From Candidatus Nanoarchaeia archaeon (GTDB lineage Archaea; Nanobdellota; Nanobdellia; Woesearchaeales; JAQUVJ01): 35,615 nt of DNA. A program made the translations under genes and the position numbers. The DNA lies in contig JAQUVJ010000013.1 in assembly GCA_028693395.1 (NCBI GenBank), positions 1 to 35,615 on the forward strand, given 5' to 3'. Shown here piece by piece: positions 19,985 to 30,488 of this stretch. Each line of letters begins with the position of its first letter. Position 1 is the first letter of the stretch. The notes below the pieces were generated by a model. The model was not told the DNA's origin and ran no database searches. It saw only the letters and a list, made by a program, of their open reading frames with translations.

Positions 19985-20260
19985 TATAAGAAATTAAAAG
20001 AAATAAAAAAATAAAAATAAATAATAAACAAAAATAAAAAAATAAAAATAAATAATAAATAAAAAATAAATAAAAAACAAAAATAAAAAAAACAAAAATA
20101 AAAAAATATAAAAAACAAAAATAAAAAAATATAAAAAAGATAAAAAAGATAAAGAGAAATTATAAAAGTAAAAAGTAAAAATATAAATTAAAAATATAAA
20201 TTAAAAATATAAATTAAAAATTAAAAAAAGTAAAAAAAATAAATTAAAATAAATTAAAAC
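19985..20260. repeat. A-rich low-complexity block, including a 13-bp tandem (aaaaatataaatt x3 at 20177-20215)
   Basis: Direct reading. Confidence 0.8.
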
Positions 20261-20263
20261 AAA

Positions 20264-21640
20264 TTAACTATTTCGTCTTAATAATGGAGTATCCTCAAAA
20301 ATCTGTAACAAGAAATAACCATAAGGAGTACTCTTAATCTTCAAATTAAATTTTTCAAAAAAAACATCAATTTTTGTTATTAATGCATATTTATTATTTT
20401 TCTTAGCATCAATATATTCGTCAATTAAAGATTGTTGTTCATTTACAATCTTATAAAATTCCATTTTCTCATCCTTTGGAAATAATTTAAAAAAAGCATT
20501 TGTTTCTCTTAAAAAATTAGTAATTTCATAAATTACTTGTTTTGAATGAATTTCATTTTGGTTTATGTAAGAATAAATATCTCCTATTATTTTTTTTAAT
20601 ATAACAACACTTTTTGAATAATTTAATTCTTCTGTAGCAAAATATTTTGAAAAGTAAATTGATTGTTTTAATTTTCTTATTACTTTTTCTTCTTCCATTG
20701 TTATATATTTTGGTTTTGTATGATTATAAATAAAGGAAGTTTCATAATAAGTTTCCTTAAATAAAAATATTAATTTTGCAAATAATTCATTAGATGTTTT
20801 GTCTAATTTTGCTGTTTTTTCTGGATTTGAATGTAATAATATCAATCTAAGTCTATTGTAATTTCTTTGGTCTACATCATCTATTGTTAATCTTTTCTTC
20901 TTATTTGGTGATGCAACAGGACTAAACATAATTTCTTTTGAAATTGACAATTTTAAAGATTCTTGAATTATCTCTAAATTTTTTTTTAATTTATAACTAT
21001 ATTGACTATAAACAAAAATATTTTTTTCATCTTTGTGATTGTGAAACAGATAAGATAAAACTAATGATGTGGTTGGATAAAAATTATTTATTTCATTTGA
21101 ACTATTTGATGTTCTATCAAAAATTGCAAGAGAAAAATCTCTAGGATTTGTTCTTTTGTTATTATTTTCTAATTTATCGTTTTTAATTAATGGCTTAAAT
21201 TGAATCTGAGAAGTATCAATATAATAATATTCGTTATAATTGTATTTTACAGAATATAATTTTTTAAAATTTTTTATATAAAAATAATAAAGTTTGTCTT
21301 TTATTTCAGAAGAAAAAATTAATTCATAATTAAAACTAACATCAATTCTTTTTAATAAATCTTCAAATTCTTTTTTGTTTTTTTCTTTTAATTCATCTAT
21401 ACTCTCTACAGATTTTAATGAATGATATAAATCGTTAATTACTATCTTAAATTTAATATTAACAAAATTTTCCTTGGAGAACTCATCTATCAAATCTAAG
21501 AAAAATAAAATTCTTATATATGATAATTCTTTGAATTTTTCATAGTTTGGTAAGGTAAAAACTATACTAAAATCTTCACCATCAAAGAAACTTAGTCTTT
21601 TTTTATTAAGTTCGACCTTTAAATCATCATAGTAAGACAT
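20264..21640 (-). CDS. Hypothetical protein, 458 aa
   Basis: Long ORF starting 1 nt after the stop of the upstream wHTH gene; no recognised motif. Confidence 0.75.
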   Translation of the reverse strand: MSYYDDLKVELNKKRLSFFDGEDFSIVFTLPNYEKFKELSYIRILFFLDLIDEFSKENFVNIKFKIVINDLYHSLKSVESIDELKEKNKKEFEDLLKRIDVSFNYELIFSSEIKDKLYYFYIKNFKKLYSVKYNYNEYYYIDTSQIQFKPLIKNDKLENNNKRTNPRDFSLAIFDRTSNSSNEINNFYPTTSLVLSYLFHNHKDEKNIFVYSQYSYKLKKNLEIIQESLKLSISKEIMFSPVASPNKKKRLTIDDVDQRNYNRLRLILLHSNPEKTAKLDKTSNELFAKLIFLFKETYYETSFIYNHTKPKYITMEEEKVIRKLKQSIYFSKYFATEELNYSKSVVILKKIIGDIYSYINQNEIHSKQVIYEITNFLRETNAFFKLFPKDEKMEFYKIVNEQQSLIDEYIDAKKNNKYALITKIDVFFEKFNLKIKSTPYGYFLLQIFEDTPLLRRNS

Positions 21641-21641
21641 C

Positions 21642-21914
21642 TTAGTTGTTAATTATTGTGATTAATTTTTCAAATTCAAAAGCTATTTCCTTACCTTTAT
21701 CTTCTAGTTTAATGTATTTTAAACGTCCATCACTTTTAAAACTTATAAGGTCATTTTTTTCAAATTCTTTTAGAACTTTTACTACATGAGAATACGTGCA
21801 ATCAACTTCTTTACTTATAAGAGACGCGTACATTTTGTTTGTTTTTGAATTTTTCAAACTTAATAAAATCATTATCGGTTTTTCTCTAAAAAATATGTCT
21901 ATTAACTCATTCAT
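21642..21914 (-). CDS. Winged-helix DNA-binding regulator (MarR/ArsR-like fold)
   Basis: 90 aa: KMYASLISKEVDCTYSHVVKVLKEFEKNDLISFKSDGRLKYIKLEDKGKEIA; wHTH with a wing-like beta hairpin. Confidence 0.8.
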   Translation of the reverse strand: MNELIDIFFREKPIMILLSLKNSKTNKMYASLISKEVDCTYSHVVKVLKEFEKNDLISFKSDGRLKYIKLEDKGKEIAFEFEKLITIINN

Positions 21915-22229
21915 TTTACTAACCCCATACTATATTATTTAATTATTATATATATAAATTATTGTATTATTTATAAAAAATATTTGGATATTATATATAA
22001 AAAATTATCCCATTTACTTATCTTTAAATATATATTTTGCTATATATATTTTTCTGTTTATTTTATTATTTATTATTTTATTATCTTTTTATTATTTTAT
22101 GATTTATTCTGTTTATTTAATCTTTTTATTATTTTATGATTTAATTATTATTTTTATTGTTTTTATTTATTGTTTTTATTGTTTTTATTATTTTTATTAT
22201 TTATTGTTTTACTATATAAATTAAAGAAA

Positions 22230-23393
22230 TCACAAAAACTTTTCATTCCACATTTTAATCGCAAGCTTACCCTTATACATGTATTTCTCTAATAAATTTT
22301 CATCAATAACTTTTTGTTTGTTTTTTTGATGATTTTCGATAAAAAGTGTTAATTTATCTATCAATATTTTCTTTAATTCTCCTGTTAATAAAATTCCTTT
22401 TTCATAATCATTTTTAATTTTTTCAATTGCTTTATCATCTTCTTCAAATAGATAATATAACCATTGATAACAAACATCTATTTTAGTATTTCCTCCAAGT
22501 TTTCTATGCTCTTCGATTGTTGGTTGTCCTCCTGAAAAAGCATATTTATTTATCTTATTTTTTATTTCTTTAGCACAATCATCTAATAATATTGCCTTAT
22601 TTGCATTCGTTGCTGACATTTTACCTTCAGTTCCTGTTAATGGAGGTATAAATTTAGATAAAATTGTTGAATTCTTTTTATAACCTAAAGAATTTGCAAT
22701 ATCTCTTTGTAATCTAAAATAAGGATCTTGATCGATTGCACAAGGAATTAAACATTGTCCTTTTTCAAAAAAAGTTGGAACAATTTGAAGTGCTGGATAA
22801 TTAATCATACCAATGTTTGATTGATTATTAAAACCAAAAATCGCACTTGTTTGTGATAATAAAATTTTTTTTGCTGTTTTCAAATATAAAGGATACATAT
22901 TTCTTATATATTCTGAATTTCTAAAAATAAATGTTTTATCTGGATTAAATCCAATTGCTGCAATATTTAACAAATCTTTTTGAGTCATTTCTTCAATTGT
23001 TTCTAGATTCAAATCTTTTTTGAATAAAAATTTTTCATCATCTGGTATTTGTATATATAAATTACAATCAAAAACATCTTGTAAATATTTTGTAAAAAGA
23101 AAAGAAACTAAATGTCCAATATGCATTGAACCTCCTGGACTTCTTCCTGTGTATAAAAAAATATTTTCATTCTTTTTAAAAGATTCAATTACCTTATCAA
23201 AATCTCTATGAGAAAAATATAAGTTTCTCTTTAAGAAAAGATGAAATGGAATATTTTTTTTAGCAGATAAATCCTTTAAAAATTTTAAATTATCTTCTGA
23301 TAAATGTTTTACTCCAAATTCCTCGATTAATTTCTCATAATCGACAATTCCTTCAACCAACCATGGAGTAACATTATTCTTTGTTATTACCAT
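22230..23393 (-). CDS. trpS: Tryptophanyl-tRNA synthetase (archaeal/eukaryotic type)
   Basis: FLYTGRSPGGSMHIGHLVSFLFTKYLQ, IQIPDDEKFLFK, QVVPT-type IVPTFFEKGQCLIPCAIDQDPYFRLQRDIA, TEGKMSAT signature (KMSxS variant). Confidence 0.95.
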   Translation of the reverse strand: MVITKNNVTPWLVEGIVDYEKLIEEFGVKHLSEDNLKFLKDLSAKKNIPFHLFLKRNLYFSHRDFDKVIESFKKNENIFLYTGRSPGGSMHIGHLVSFLFTKYLQDVFDCNLYIQIPDDEKFLFKKDLNLETIEEMTQKDLLNIAAIGFNPDKTFIFRNSEYIRNMYPLYLKTAKKILLSQTSAIFGFNNQSNIGMINYPALQIVPTFFEKGQCLIPCAIDQDPYFRLQRDIANSLGYKKNSTILSKFIPPLTGTEGKMSATNANKAILLDDCAKEIKNKINKYAFSGGQPTIEEHRKLGGNTKIDVCYQWLYYLFEEDDKAIEKIKNDYEKGILLTGELKKILIDKLTLFIENHQKNKQKVIDENLLEKYMYKGKLAIKMWNEKFL

Positions 23394-24804
23394 CACCTTT
23401 ATTTTTTATTTTTATCATTATTGAGTTAGATTGAATTTCTCTTTTTAATCCTAAAAATAAAAACTTAAGTTTTGTTGATGGAATTTTTAATCTTCCAATA
23501 ATATCAAATCTTGCTACAACATCAAAAGTAATAATTCTTTCTTCGTAAGGTTCAAAAATTTTAAATTCCCAAACCATATCAAAATCATTTTCTTTTTCAT
23601 TAATATATTTTGGTTTTAAAACACCAAATTCTTTAGAAGGAATATATTCTATTAAATTTGGTAAATTTTCAACGATTCTTAAATTATGTATTTTTGTTCC
23701 TGTATTATTTTTAATATACAATAAAAATCTAATATTTTTTATTCCTGATGATTCATATATCTTTTTTACTTCTTTTTTAATTGTAATTGGTTTTTTGAAA
23801 AATATATAAACTCCTGTTGATATTGCTAAAACTATTATTAACAATAATAAAATAACATAATTATATTTTACTTCTAAACTATATTCTTTAAAAGGTTCAA
23901 CATTAATTAACAATTTATTATCTTTTATTTCTGATTTTGTATCGATAACATAACTTCTAAATAATTTATTAAAGAAATTATCTTTAAAATCAAATTCTTT
24001 TGTATCATTAATGTTTCCATTAAAAGAAACATTGTAATATTCGATTTTTTTTAAAAAACCTAAATCAGAATCATAAACATAATCTAATTCTGGACTATAT
24101 TCTGGAATAATTAAATCCAATGTATTTTTTGCTTCTGTTTTATTACCATCAATTACTTCAATAGTTAATTTTGAATTCAAAGGTAATTGTTTTTCTGAAA
24201 TTTTAAATTGAAAATTTGTTGAATATTCACTAATATCTTCCATTTTAAAACTTATTTGCTTATTGTAAATATCAGAAGAAATCTTAAGAGTTAAATTATT
24301 CAATTTTTTTGGATTTAATTTTGACAATTTAATATTTAAAAAAACATCATCATTTGGTATAAATTTTTCTTTATTTAATATAGAATTTAAAACTAAAAAA
24401 GTTACATAATCCATTTTAACTTCGTCTTTTGTGTAAATATACAAAGATGAATTATATTCTTCATTATTTGGTTGTGTTGTAAATCTTAAAGAAACTCTTG
24501 ATAATCCTACTTTTTGATCTTTTTGTTCTAAATATAATAAAAAATTGATTTTTTCATTTTTTCCAACATTTAAAAAATATGGTTCAGTGTAATAATTCCA
24601 ACTTGGAGAATTTAAGATTAAACCTAAACTTTTTTCCATACTATCTGTATTTTGATAAGTAACATTGAAAACTGCTTTTTCATCTTTGAAAACATCTATT
24701 TCTGTTTTTTCAATATTCAATGAACTTGATAAAACCATAGGAGTAATCAATAATATAAATACTAACAATAAAATAACTTTTTGAATAGGTTTCTTTTTTT
24801 CCAT
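23374..24804 (-). CDS. Secreted/membrane-anchored protein with Ig-like repeats flanking one TM helix
   Basis: Signal peptide VILLLVFILLITPMVLSS, TM YVILLLLIIVLAISTGVYIFF, post-TM DUF11-like beta region (ENLPNLIEYIPSKEFG...). Overlaps the trpS start by about 20 nt. GGTG Shine-Dalgarno. Confidence 0.65.
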   Translation of the reverse strand: MEKKKPIQKVILLLVFILLITPMVLSSSLNIEKTEIDVFKDEKAVFNVTYQNTDSMEKSLGLILNSPSWNYYTEPYFLNVGKNEKINFLLYLEQKDQKVGLSRVSLRFTTQPNNEEYNSSLYIYTKDEVKMDYVTFLVLNSILNKEKFIPNDDVFLNIKLSKLNPKKLNNLTLKISSDIYNKQISFKMEDISEYSTNFQFKISEKQLPLNSKLTIEVIDGNKTEAKNTLDLIIPEYSPELDYVYDSDLGFLKKIEYYNVSFNGNINDTKEFDFKDNFFNKLFRSYVIDTKSEIKDNKLLINVEPFKEYSLEVKYNYVILLLLIIVLAISTGVYIFFKKPITIKKEVKKIYESSGIKNIRFLLYIKNNTGTKIHNLRIVENLPNLIEYIPSKEFGVLKPKYINEKENDFDMVWEFKIFEPYEERIITFDVVARFDIIGRLKIPSTKLKFLFLGLKREIQSNSIMIKIKNKGDGNNKE

Positions 24805-25164
24805 AACACCACTTAAAATATTATATCTAATTCTTTTTTTAAATATTTCTATTATTACTATTTTTTTTTGTTTTTTTGTTTAGATTTTTTGCTTTTGTTT
24901 TAAAAAATATTCTATATTTATTATCAAATTTAATATTATTAATTTGATATTATTAATATTAAATATTTTAAAAATACAATAAAATATAATAAAATATAAT
25001 GAAATCAAAATATAACATATTTTAAATAATATCCTTAAAATAATATCTTAAAATGTTATATAATAAATATAAATATTACAATATTAATATAATATTGATA
25101 TTATACTGATATTATATTAATTGAAAATATATTAATTGAAAATTTTGATATTTCTTAAACTAAT

Positions 25165-26385
25165 TTACTCTAATAAAACTCCATATCCTATTAATCTAAA
25201 TTTTGCACCAATTCTTCTAGAAATTGCAATCTTAGAATTAAAATTAGCACACAATGGAAGTTTTAATGAACAATAAATCTTTTTACCCTCTAATTTTGTA
25301 ACAATTCCTACAGTTGATGTTGAATTACAATTAAGCATTAAAATTTCTCCTTTTTTTATTGGTTCAACTTTTTCATTTTTATATTTAATCATTCTTTCAA
25401 CAATATTTACTTCCAATTTTACTTCATTATGAACTGGAGGTAGTTTTCCAACTTTTCCAACAATATTTCCAACCAAAGAATCCGCTTTTACGATTGAAGG
25501 ATCAAGTGTAGTAAGTAAAGCAATTGAACCACCTGGTAAAGCATGTTCCAATTCTTCTTTGTCTGATTTTATTTGAATTATTTTTGTTTTTAATGGTTTA
25601 TTTACAAATTTATTATTTTCTTTTGCAATTAAACCTGGTGCAATTTCAATTTCATCATTTAATTCTAATTTTCCATCAAGTAACGCTCCACCTAAAATTC
25701 CACCAATCATTTTATCAAGTTTAGTTCCAGGTCTATTTATATCAAAACTTCTTGCTATAACAAAGAAAGGATCTTTTGATTCATCTCTTTTTGGTGTTGG
25801 TATTTTTTCTTGAATTGTTTTTACTAAAACATCTAGATTTGCTCCATGTTGAGCTGACATTGGTATTATTGGTGCATCTTTATAATCAGTATCTTTTAGA
25901 AATTCTTTAATCTTATTATAATTTTCAACAGCTCCTTCTTTTCCAACCAAATCTATTTTATTTTGAACAAAAATAACATTTTTTATACCCATAATTTGAA
26001 GAGCCATAACATGCTCAACTGTTTGTGGTTGTGGACATTCTTCATTTGCAGCAACTAAAACAATTGCTCCATCAAAGATAGCTGAACCTGAAAGCATAAT
26101 CGCAATTAAACTTTCATGACCTGGTGCATCAACAAATGAAATTCTTCTTTTTAGTGAACCAGAAAATCCACACTTAGGACATTTTTCTTGAGAAAAATAA
26201 AGATCACAATTATCACAATATTTTACATCAGCATTTGCATATCCTAATTTAATAGTAATTCCTTTTTTTAATTCTTCTGAATGCGTATCTGTCCATTTTC
26301 CTGATAATTTTGATATTAATGTTGTTTTTCCATGATCAACATGTCCTACTAATCCAATATTTATTTCTGGTTGTTTATTATTCAT
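25165..26385 (-). CDS. eif2g: Translation initiation factor aIF2 subunit gamma
   Basis: INIGLVGHVDHGKTTLISKLSGKWTDTHSEELKKGITIKLGYA, zinc knuckle CDNCDLYFSQEKCPKCG, DAPGHESLIAIMLSGSAIFDGAIVL, QNKIDLV. GGTGA Shine-Dalgarno. Confidence 0.97.
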   Translation of the reverse strand: MNNKQPEINIGLVGHVDHGKTTLISKLSGKWTDTHSEELKKGITIKLGYANADVKYCDNCDLYFSQEKCPKCGFSGSLKRRISFVDAPGHESLIAIMLSGSAIFDGAIVLVAANEECPQPQTVEHVMALQIMGIKNVIFVQNKIDLVGKEGAVENYNKIKEFLKDTDYKDAPIIPMSAQHGANLDVLVKTIQEKIPTPKRDESKDPFFVIARSFDINRPGTKLDKMIGGILGGALLDGKLELNDEIEIAPGLIAKENNKFVNKPLKTKIIQIKSDKEELEHALPGGSIALLTTLDPSIVKADSLVGNIVGKVGKLPPVHNEVKLEVNIVERMIKYKNEKVEPIKKGEILMLNCNSTSTVGIVTKLEGKKIYCSLKLPLCANFNSKIAISRRIGAKFRLIGYGVLLE

Positions 26386-26541
26386 TTTTTCACCACATGA
26401 GTTTTTTGTTTAATTGTTTGATTATTTTTTTTGTTTATTTTTTTTTGTTTTTTAATTAATTAAAATTTTTATAAAGATATAAGAAAACTAAAAATAAAAA
26501 ATTGAAAATTAAAATTTAATTAATAAAATATTATTAAAAAA

Positions 26542-27132
26542 TCAAAATCTTCTTCTGAAATTATTATTAGGTTTTCTTTCTTGAGTAATTTCCTTTTTTG
26601 GAATAAACAAGTTATGTTTTGATTCTCCTTTTATTTCTTCGATTATTTTTTTTACTATAGGTGCAACAGGATCTAACTTAACTCTATTTTGGAAATCGAC
26701 ATAACTTTCAAATTTATTCATTTTTCTTTCATCAATAATTGTCCACATATTCTTTTTTCCAATTCCTGCTAATAACTCAAAAACATGCATTCTAGATGTC
26801 ATAGGTTGAGCTAAATTATAAAATTTAATATATTTTTCCTCATCGTTTTTTACAACAGTTTCTATAACAAATTCCAGTTCTGTTTTTGCAGTTGTAGTTA
26901 ATTTATCATATGGAATCCTTTTTATTCTTTCAACAACATCATTTGTTTTATAATTAATATCAAATTTTTCTTGACTTTGCATAGGTTTATCTTCTTTCAA
27001 GCAAGCCTCTATTAATGAAAAATCCGTTGTATTAATTGTCAAAACAACTGGTTTTGCCTTTTTAAAAGACATAAATTCGTCTGGATAACCGTCTTTTAAG
27101 TAATCCAACACTAAAACAAAATTTGGTTCCAT
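26542..27132 (-). CDS. DUF655 family protein
   Basis: VLDYLKDGYP..., PMTSRMHVFELLAGIGKKNMWTIIDERKMNKFESYVDFQNRVKLDPV. GGTGA Shine-Dalgarno before MEPNF at 27132 (the ORF extends to 27183). Confidence 0.8.
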   Translation of the reverse strand: MEPNFVLVLDYLKDGYPDEFMSFKKAKPVVLTINTTDFSLIEACLKEDKPMQSQEKFDINYKTNDVVERIKRIPYDKLTTTAKTELEFVIETVVKNDEEKYIKFYNLAQPMTSRMHVFELLAGIGKKNMWTIIDERKMNKFESYVDFQNRVKLDPVAPIVKKIIEEIKGESKHNLFIPKKEITQERKPNNNFRRRF

Positions 27133-27714
27133 ATATATCACCTTATATTTTGAAAATATAATAACTATAAAAATGTTAACCAATATTAATGTATTTATAT
27201 CTTTTTTGTTTTTTGTTTATATCTTTGTTTTTTCTTTTTTTTTAATATTATTGTTTTTTTATTTTTTATCTCTTTAATCTAAATATACCATTGAATTAAA
27301 ATATATTAATGATAATGATAACAATAATGATAATAAATAATAATAATAGTAATAAAATATAATGATAATAAAATATAATGATAATGACAACAAAAAAAAA
27401 TATTTTGATAAAAATGGGAGAAACAAGTTGGAAAAAAATAAAAAAAAATAAAAAAAATACTAAATATGTACAAAAAAAATAAAAAAAATTCAACAAAATA
27501 AAAAAAACCAATGGACAAACCAACATTAAATTTAAAAACAATTTGAATGTATTATTATTTTATCAAACTTAAAATTAAAAAATAAAATAATAAATATATA
27601 TTAAAAAATAAAATAACAAAACAATTATTAAAATAATAATAATAAAAAAAAAATGTAATAATAATATGTAATAATAATATAATATAACTTAATAAAACTA
27701 TAAAATAGATAAAA

Positions 27715-30318
27715 ATGGAAAATAAAGATAACAAAAATAATAAAAATAAAACAAATAATTTTACCTTAGAAAACTTTTCTTTAAATGAAAATAATTCAAT
27801 TGGAGAAAAAACAAATATAAAAAAAACAAATGTAACAAACACAAAAAAGATTTCCAATGAAATAAATAATAATAACAATAATAATAATTTTGATATTAAT
27901 AATAATAATAATAATAACTATAATATTAATGATAATAAAAAGAATAATATTTATGATAACAATAATTACATTAATAATAATGATTACAAAATTGAAAAAG
28001 AAATAAATAAAACAAAAATAATCAATCAAAAAAAAACTTTAAATAAAGAAGAAATAAATAATATAGAAATAAAACAAGATAATGAAAAAACAAAAGAAAA
28101 TAATGAAACAATTTTTAAAAATAATAAATTAGATTTCATGAAAAAAGAACTAAAACCTAGATTATATCAAGAAGTAATATTTGCAACAACATATACAAAA
28201 GATCCATTAATTGTTCTTCCTACAGGACTTGGAAAAACATTAATTGCAATGCAATTTATTCAATATCATATAACAAAAAATGATAAAAAAATCTTATTAC
28301 TTGCACCAACAAAACCACTTTGTATGCAACACGAAAAATCTATACAAGATCATTTTAATATAACTACAATGCTTTCAACAGGACAAGTCTCTCCTGAAAA
28401 AAGACAAGAAGAATATAATAAATCACAAATAATAATTTCAACTCCACAAACTATCGAAAACGATCTTATAACAAAAAGAATTAATCCTGAAGATTTTTCA
28501 CTTGTTATATTTGATGAAGCTCACAGAGCAATGGGAAATTATGCATATACTACAATTGCAAAATTATTTAAATTGAAAAATAAAAAAATTAAATATTTAT
28601 CACTAACAGCATCACCTGGAACTGATTATGAATCAATAAAACTAATAACAAAAAACCTATATATAAATTACATCGAATTTAGAACAGAATCTGATCCTGA
28701 TGTTAGACCATATGTACAAGATAAAAATATAAAATATTTGGAAATTGATTTACCACCAATTTTTGAAGATATAATAAAAAAAATAAATAAGTTTTTGAAT
28801 TCAATAATTCAACAACTAAATACTATTGGAGTATTAGATTCAAAATCAAATTCATCTATTAATAAAACAAAAATATTAATGTTACAAAACTACATTCATA
28901 AAGATTTATTAAAAAACAAATCAACAGAAAATTTTAAAGCAATTTCACTTTGTGCTCAATATTTAAAAATCGATTATGCAAAAGAATTAATAGAATCACA
29001 AGGAATTGCCTCTTTTGTTCATTATCTTGAAAAAATATGGATAGACTCTGAAACAACTAAAACAAAAGCACTAAAAGAAATCGCATCAAACACAGAAATG
29101 AAACAAGCATTTTTCTTAGCAAAAAGTCTTTATTCAAAAAACATTGAACATCCTAAATTAGATTACATAAAAGAATTAGTTTCAAAGATACTAAAAAAAG
29201 ATAAAAATACAAAATTAATCATTTTTAATCAATACAGAGAATCAATAAAAAGAATTATAGAGACACTTGAAGATGTTGAAGATGCAAAACCAATAGCATT
29301 TTTTGGACAATCAACAAAATCAGATAAAGGTCTTTCTCAAAAACAACAAAAAGAAATCATAGAAAATTTTAGAGAAGGTAAATTTAACATTTTAATTGCA
29401 ACAAGTGTTGCAGAAGAAGGATTAGACATTCCAACTGTTGATAATATTATATTTTATGAACCTGTTCCAAGTGCAATAAGACAAATTCAAAGAAGAGGAA
29501 GAACAGCTAGACATAATACAGGAAATATTTTTATTTTAATATCAAAAAACACAAAAGATGTTGCATATAAATGGGCAACAAAAAACAAAGAATCAAATAT
29601 GTGGACAAATTTATCAAAAATAAAAAAAGAATTTGAATCTAAAACAACAATTCAAGAAGAATTATCTGAAATCTTATATTCAGATATAAAGATAATTGTT
29701 GATCAAAGAGAAAAAAATTCAAATATAACAAAATTACTTGCCTCATTTACCAAAGACATTGAATTAAAAACATTAGAAATAGGAGATTATATTTTAAGTA
29801 ATGATGTTTGCATAGAAAGAAAAAGTGTTATTGATTTTGTAAATTCATTAATAGATTCAAGATTATTTGAACAATTAAAAAAAATAAAAAAATACTCAAA
29901 ACCAATATTAATAATAGAAGGAGAAGATGATTTATATTCTGTTAGAAAAGTTCATGCAAATGCAATTAGAGGATTTATTAGTTCTATTACGCTTGATTAT
30001 AATATTCCTATAATAAGAACAAGAAATGAAGAAGATACTGTTAATTATCTAATTCAAATTGCAAAAAGAGAACAATTAGAAAGAAAAACTATATCATTAA
30101 AACATTGGAATAATTCTTCATCAATTGAAGAACAAATAAAAAATATCATATGCACATTTCCAAATGTTGGAGAAAATAATTCAAAAAGACTTATTAAATA
30201 TTTTAAATCAATAAAAAATCTATCAAATGCTAAAATAGAAGAATTAAAAGAAATAGAAGGAATTGGAGATAAACTTGCAAAAAAAATATATGAAACAATA
30301 AATTACGAAATAAAATAA
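27715..30318 (+). CDS. hef: Hef-like helicase/nuclease (SF2 helicase + ERCC4 nuclease + HhH) with N-rich N-terminal extension
   Basis: PTGLGKTLIAMQ, FDEAHRAMG, LSLTASPG, RRGRTARHNTG; nuclease DQREKN..GDYILSNDVCIERKSVIDFVNSLID; HhH FPNVGENNSKRLIKYF...EIEGIGDKLAKKI. Alternative start MKKELKPRLYQ at 28138. Confidence 0.93.
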   Translation: MENKDNKNNKNKTNNFTLENFSLNENNSIGEKTNIKKTNVTNTKKISNEINNNNNNNNFDINNNNNNNYNINDNKKNNIYDNNNYINNNDYKIEKEINKTKIINQKKTLNKEEINNIEIKQDNEKTKENNETIFKNNKLDFMKKELKPRLYQEVIFATTYTKDPLIVLPTGLGKTLIAMQFIQYHITKNDKKILLLAPTKPLCMQHEKSIQDHFNITTMLSTGQVSPEKRQEEYNKSQIIISTPQTIENDLITKRINPEDFSLVIFDEAHRAMGNYAYTTIAKLFKLKNKKIKYLSLTASPGTDYESIKLITKNLYINYIEFRTESDPDVRPYVQDKNIKYLEIDLPPIFEDIIKKINKFLNSIIQQLNTIGVLDSKSNSSINKTKILMLQNYIHKDLLKNKSTENFKAISLCAQYLKIDYAKELIESQGIASFVHYLEKIWIDSETTKTKALKEIASNTEMKQAFFLAKSLYSKNIEHPKLDYIKELVSKILKKDKNTKLIIFNQYRESIKRIIETLEDVEDAKPIAFFGQSTKSDKGLSQKQQKEIIENFREGKFNILIATSVAEEGLDIPTVDNIIFYEPVPSAIRQIQRRGRTARHNTGNIFILISKNTKDVAYKWATKNKESNMWTNLSKIKKEFESKTTIQEELSEILYSDIKIIVDQREKNSNITKLLASFTKDIELKTLEIGDYILSNDVCIERKSVIDFVNSLIDSRLFEQLKKIKKYSKPILIIEGEDDLYSVRKVHANAIRGFISSITLDYNIPIIRTRNEEDTVNYLIQIAKREQLERKTISLKHWNNSSSIEEQIKNIICTFPNVGENNSKRLIKYFKSIKNLSNAKIEELKEIEGIGDKLAKKIYETINYEIK

Positions 30319-30488
30319 TATAATAAAATATATGATAATAAAAATAAAATAAATAAAAAATAATAAATAAATATAGTCTTTAAATAATTTTTTCATTATT
30401 CTATATCTAAATAAACAAAAAAAATATAAAGAAACAAGACAAAACTATTTTAATCTATATATAATCGATAAAAATTAATTAAAGATAA

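Noticed and set aside
27296-28029. Several minus-strand F/I/Y-rich ORFs near the hef start
   Set aside because: Antisense of AAT-repeat and A-rich DNA; mutually overlapping frames.
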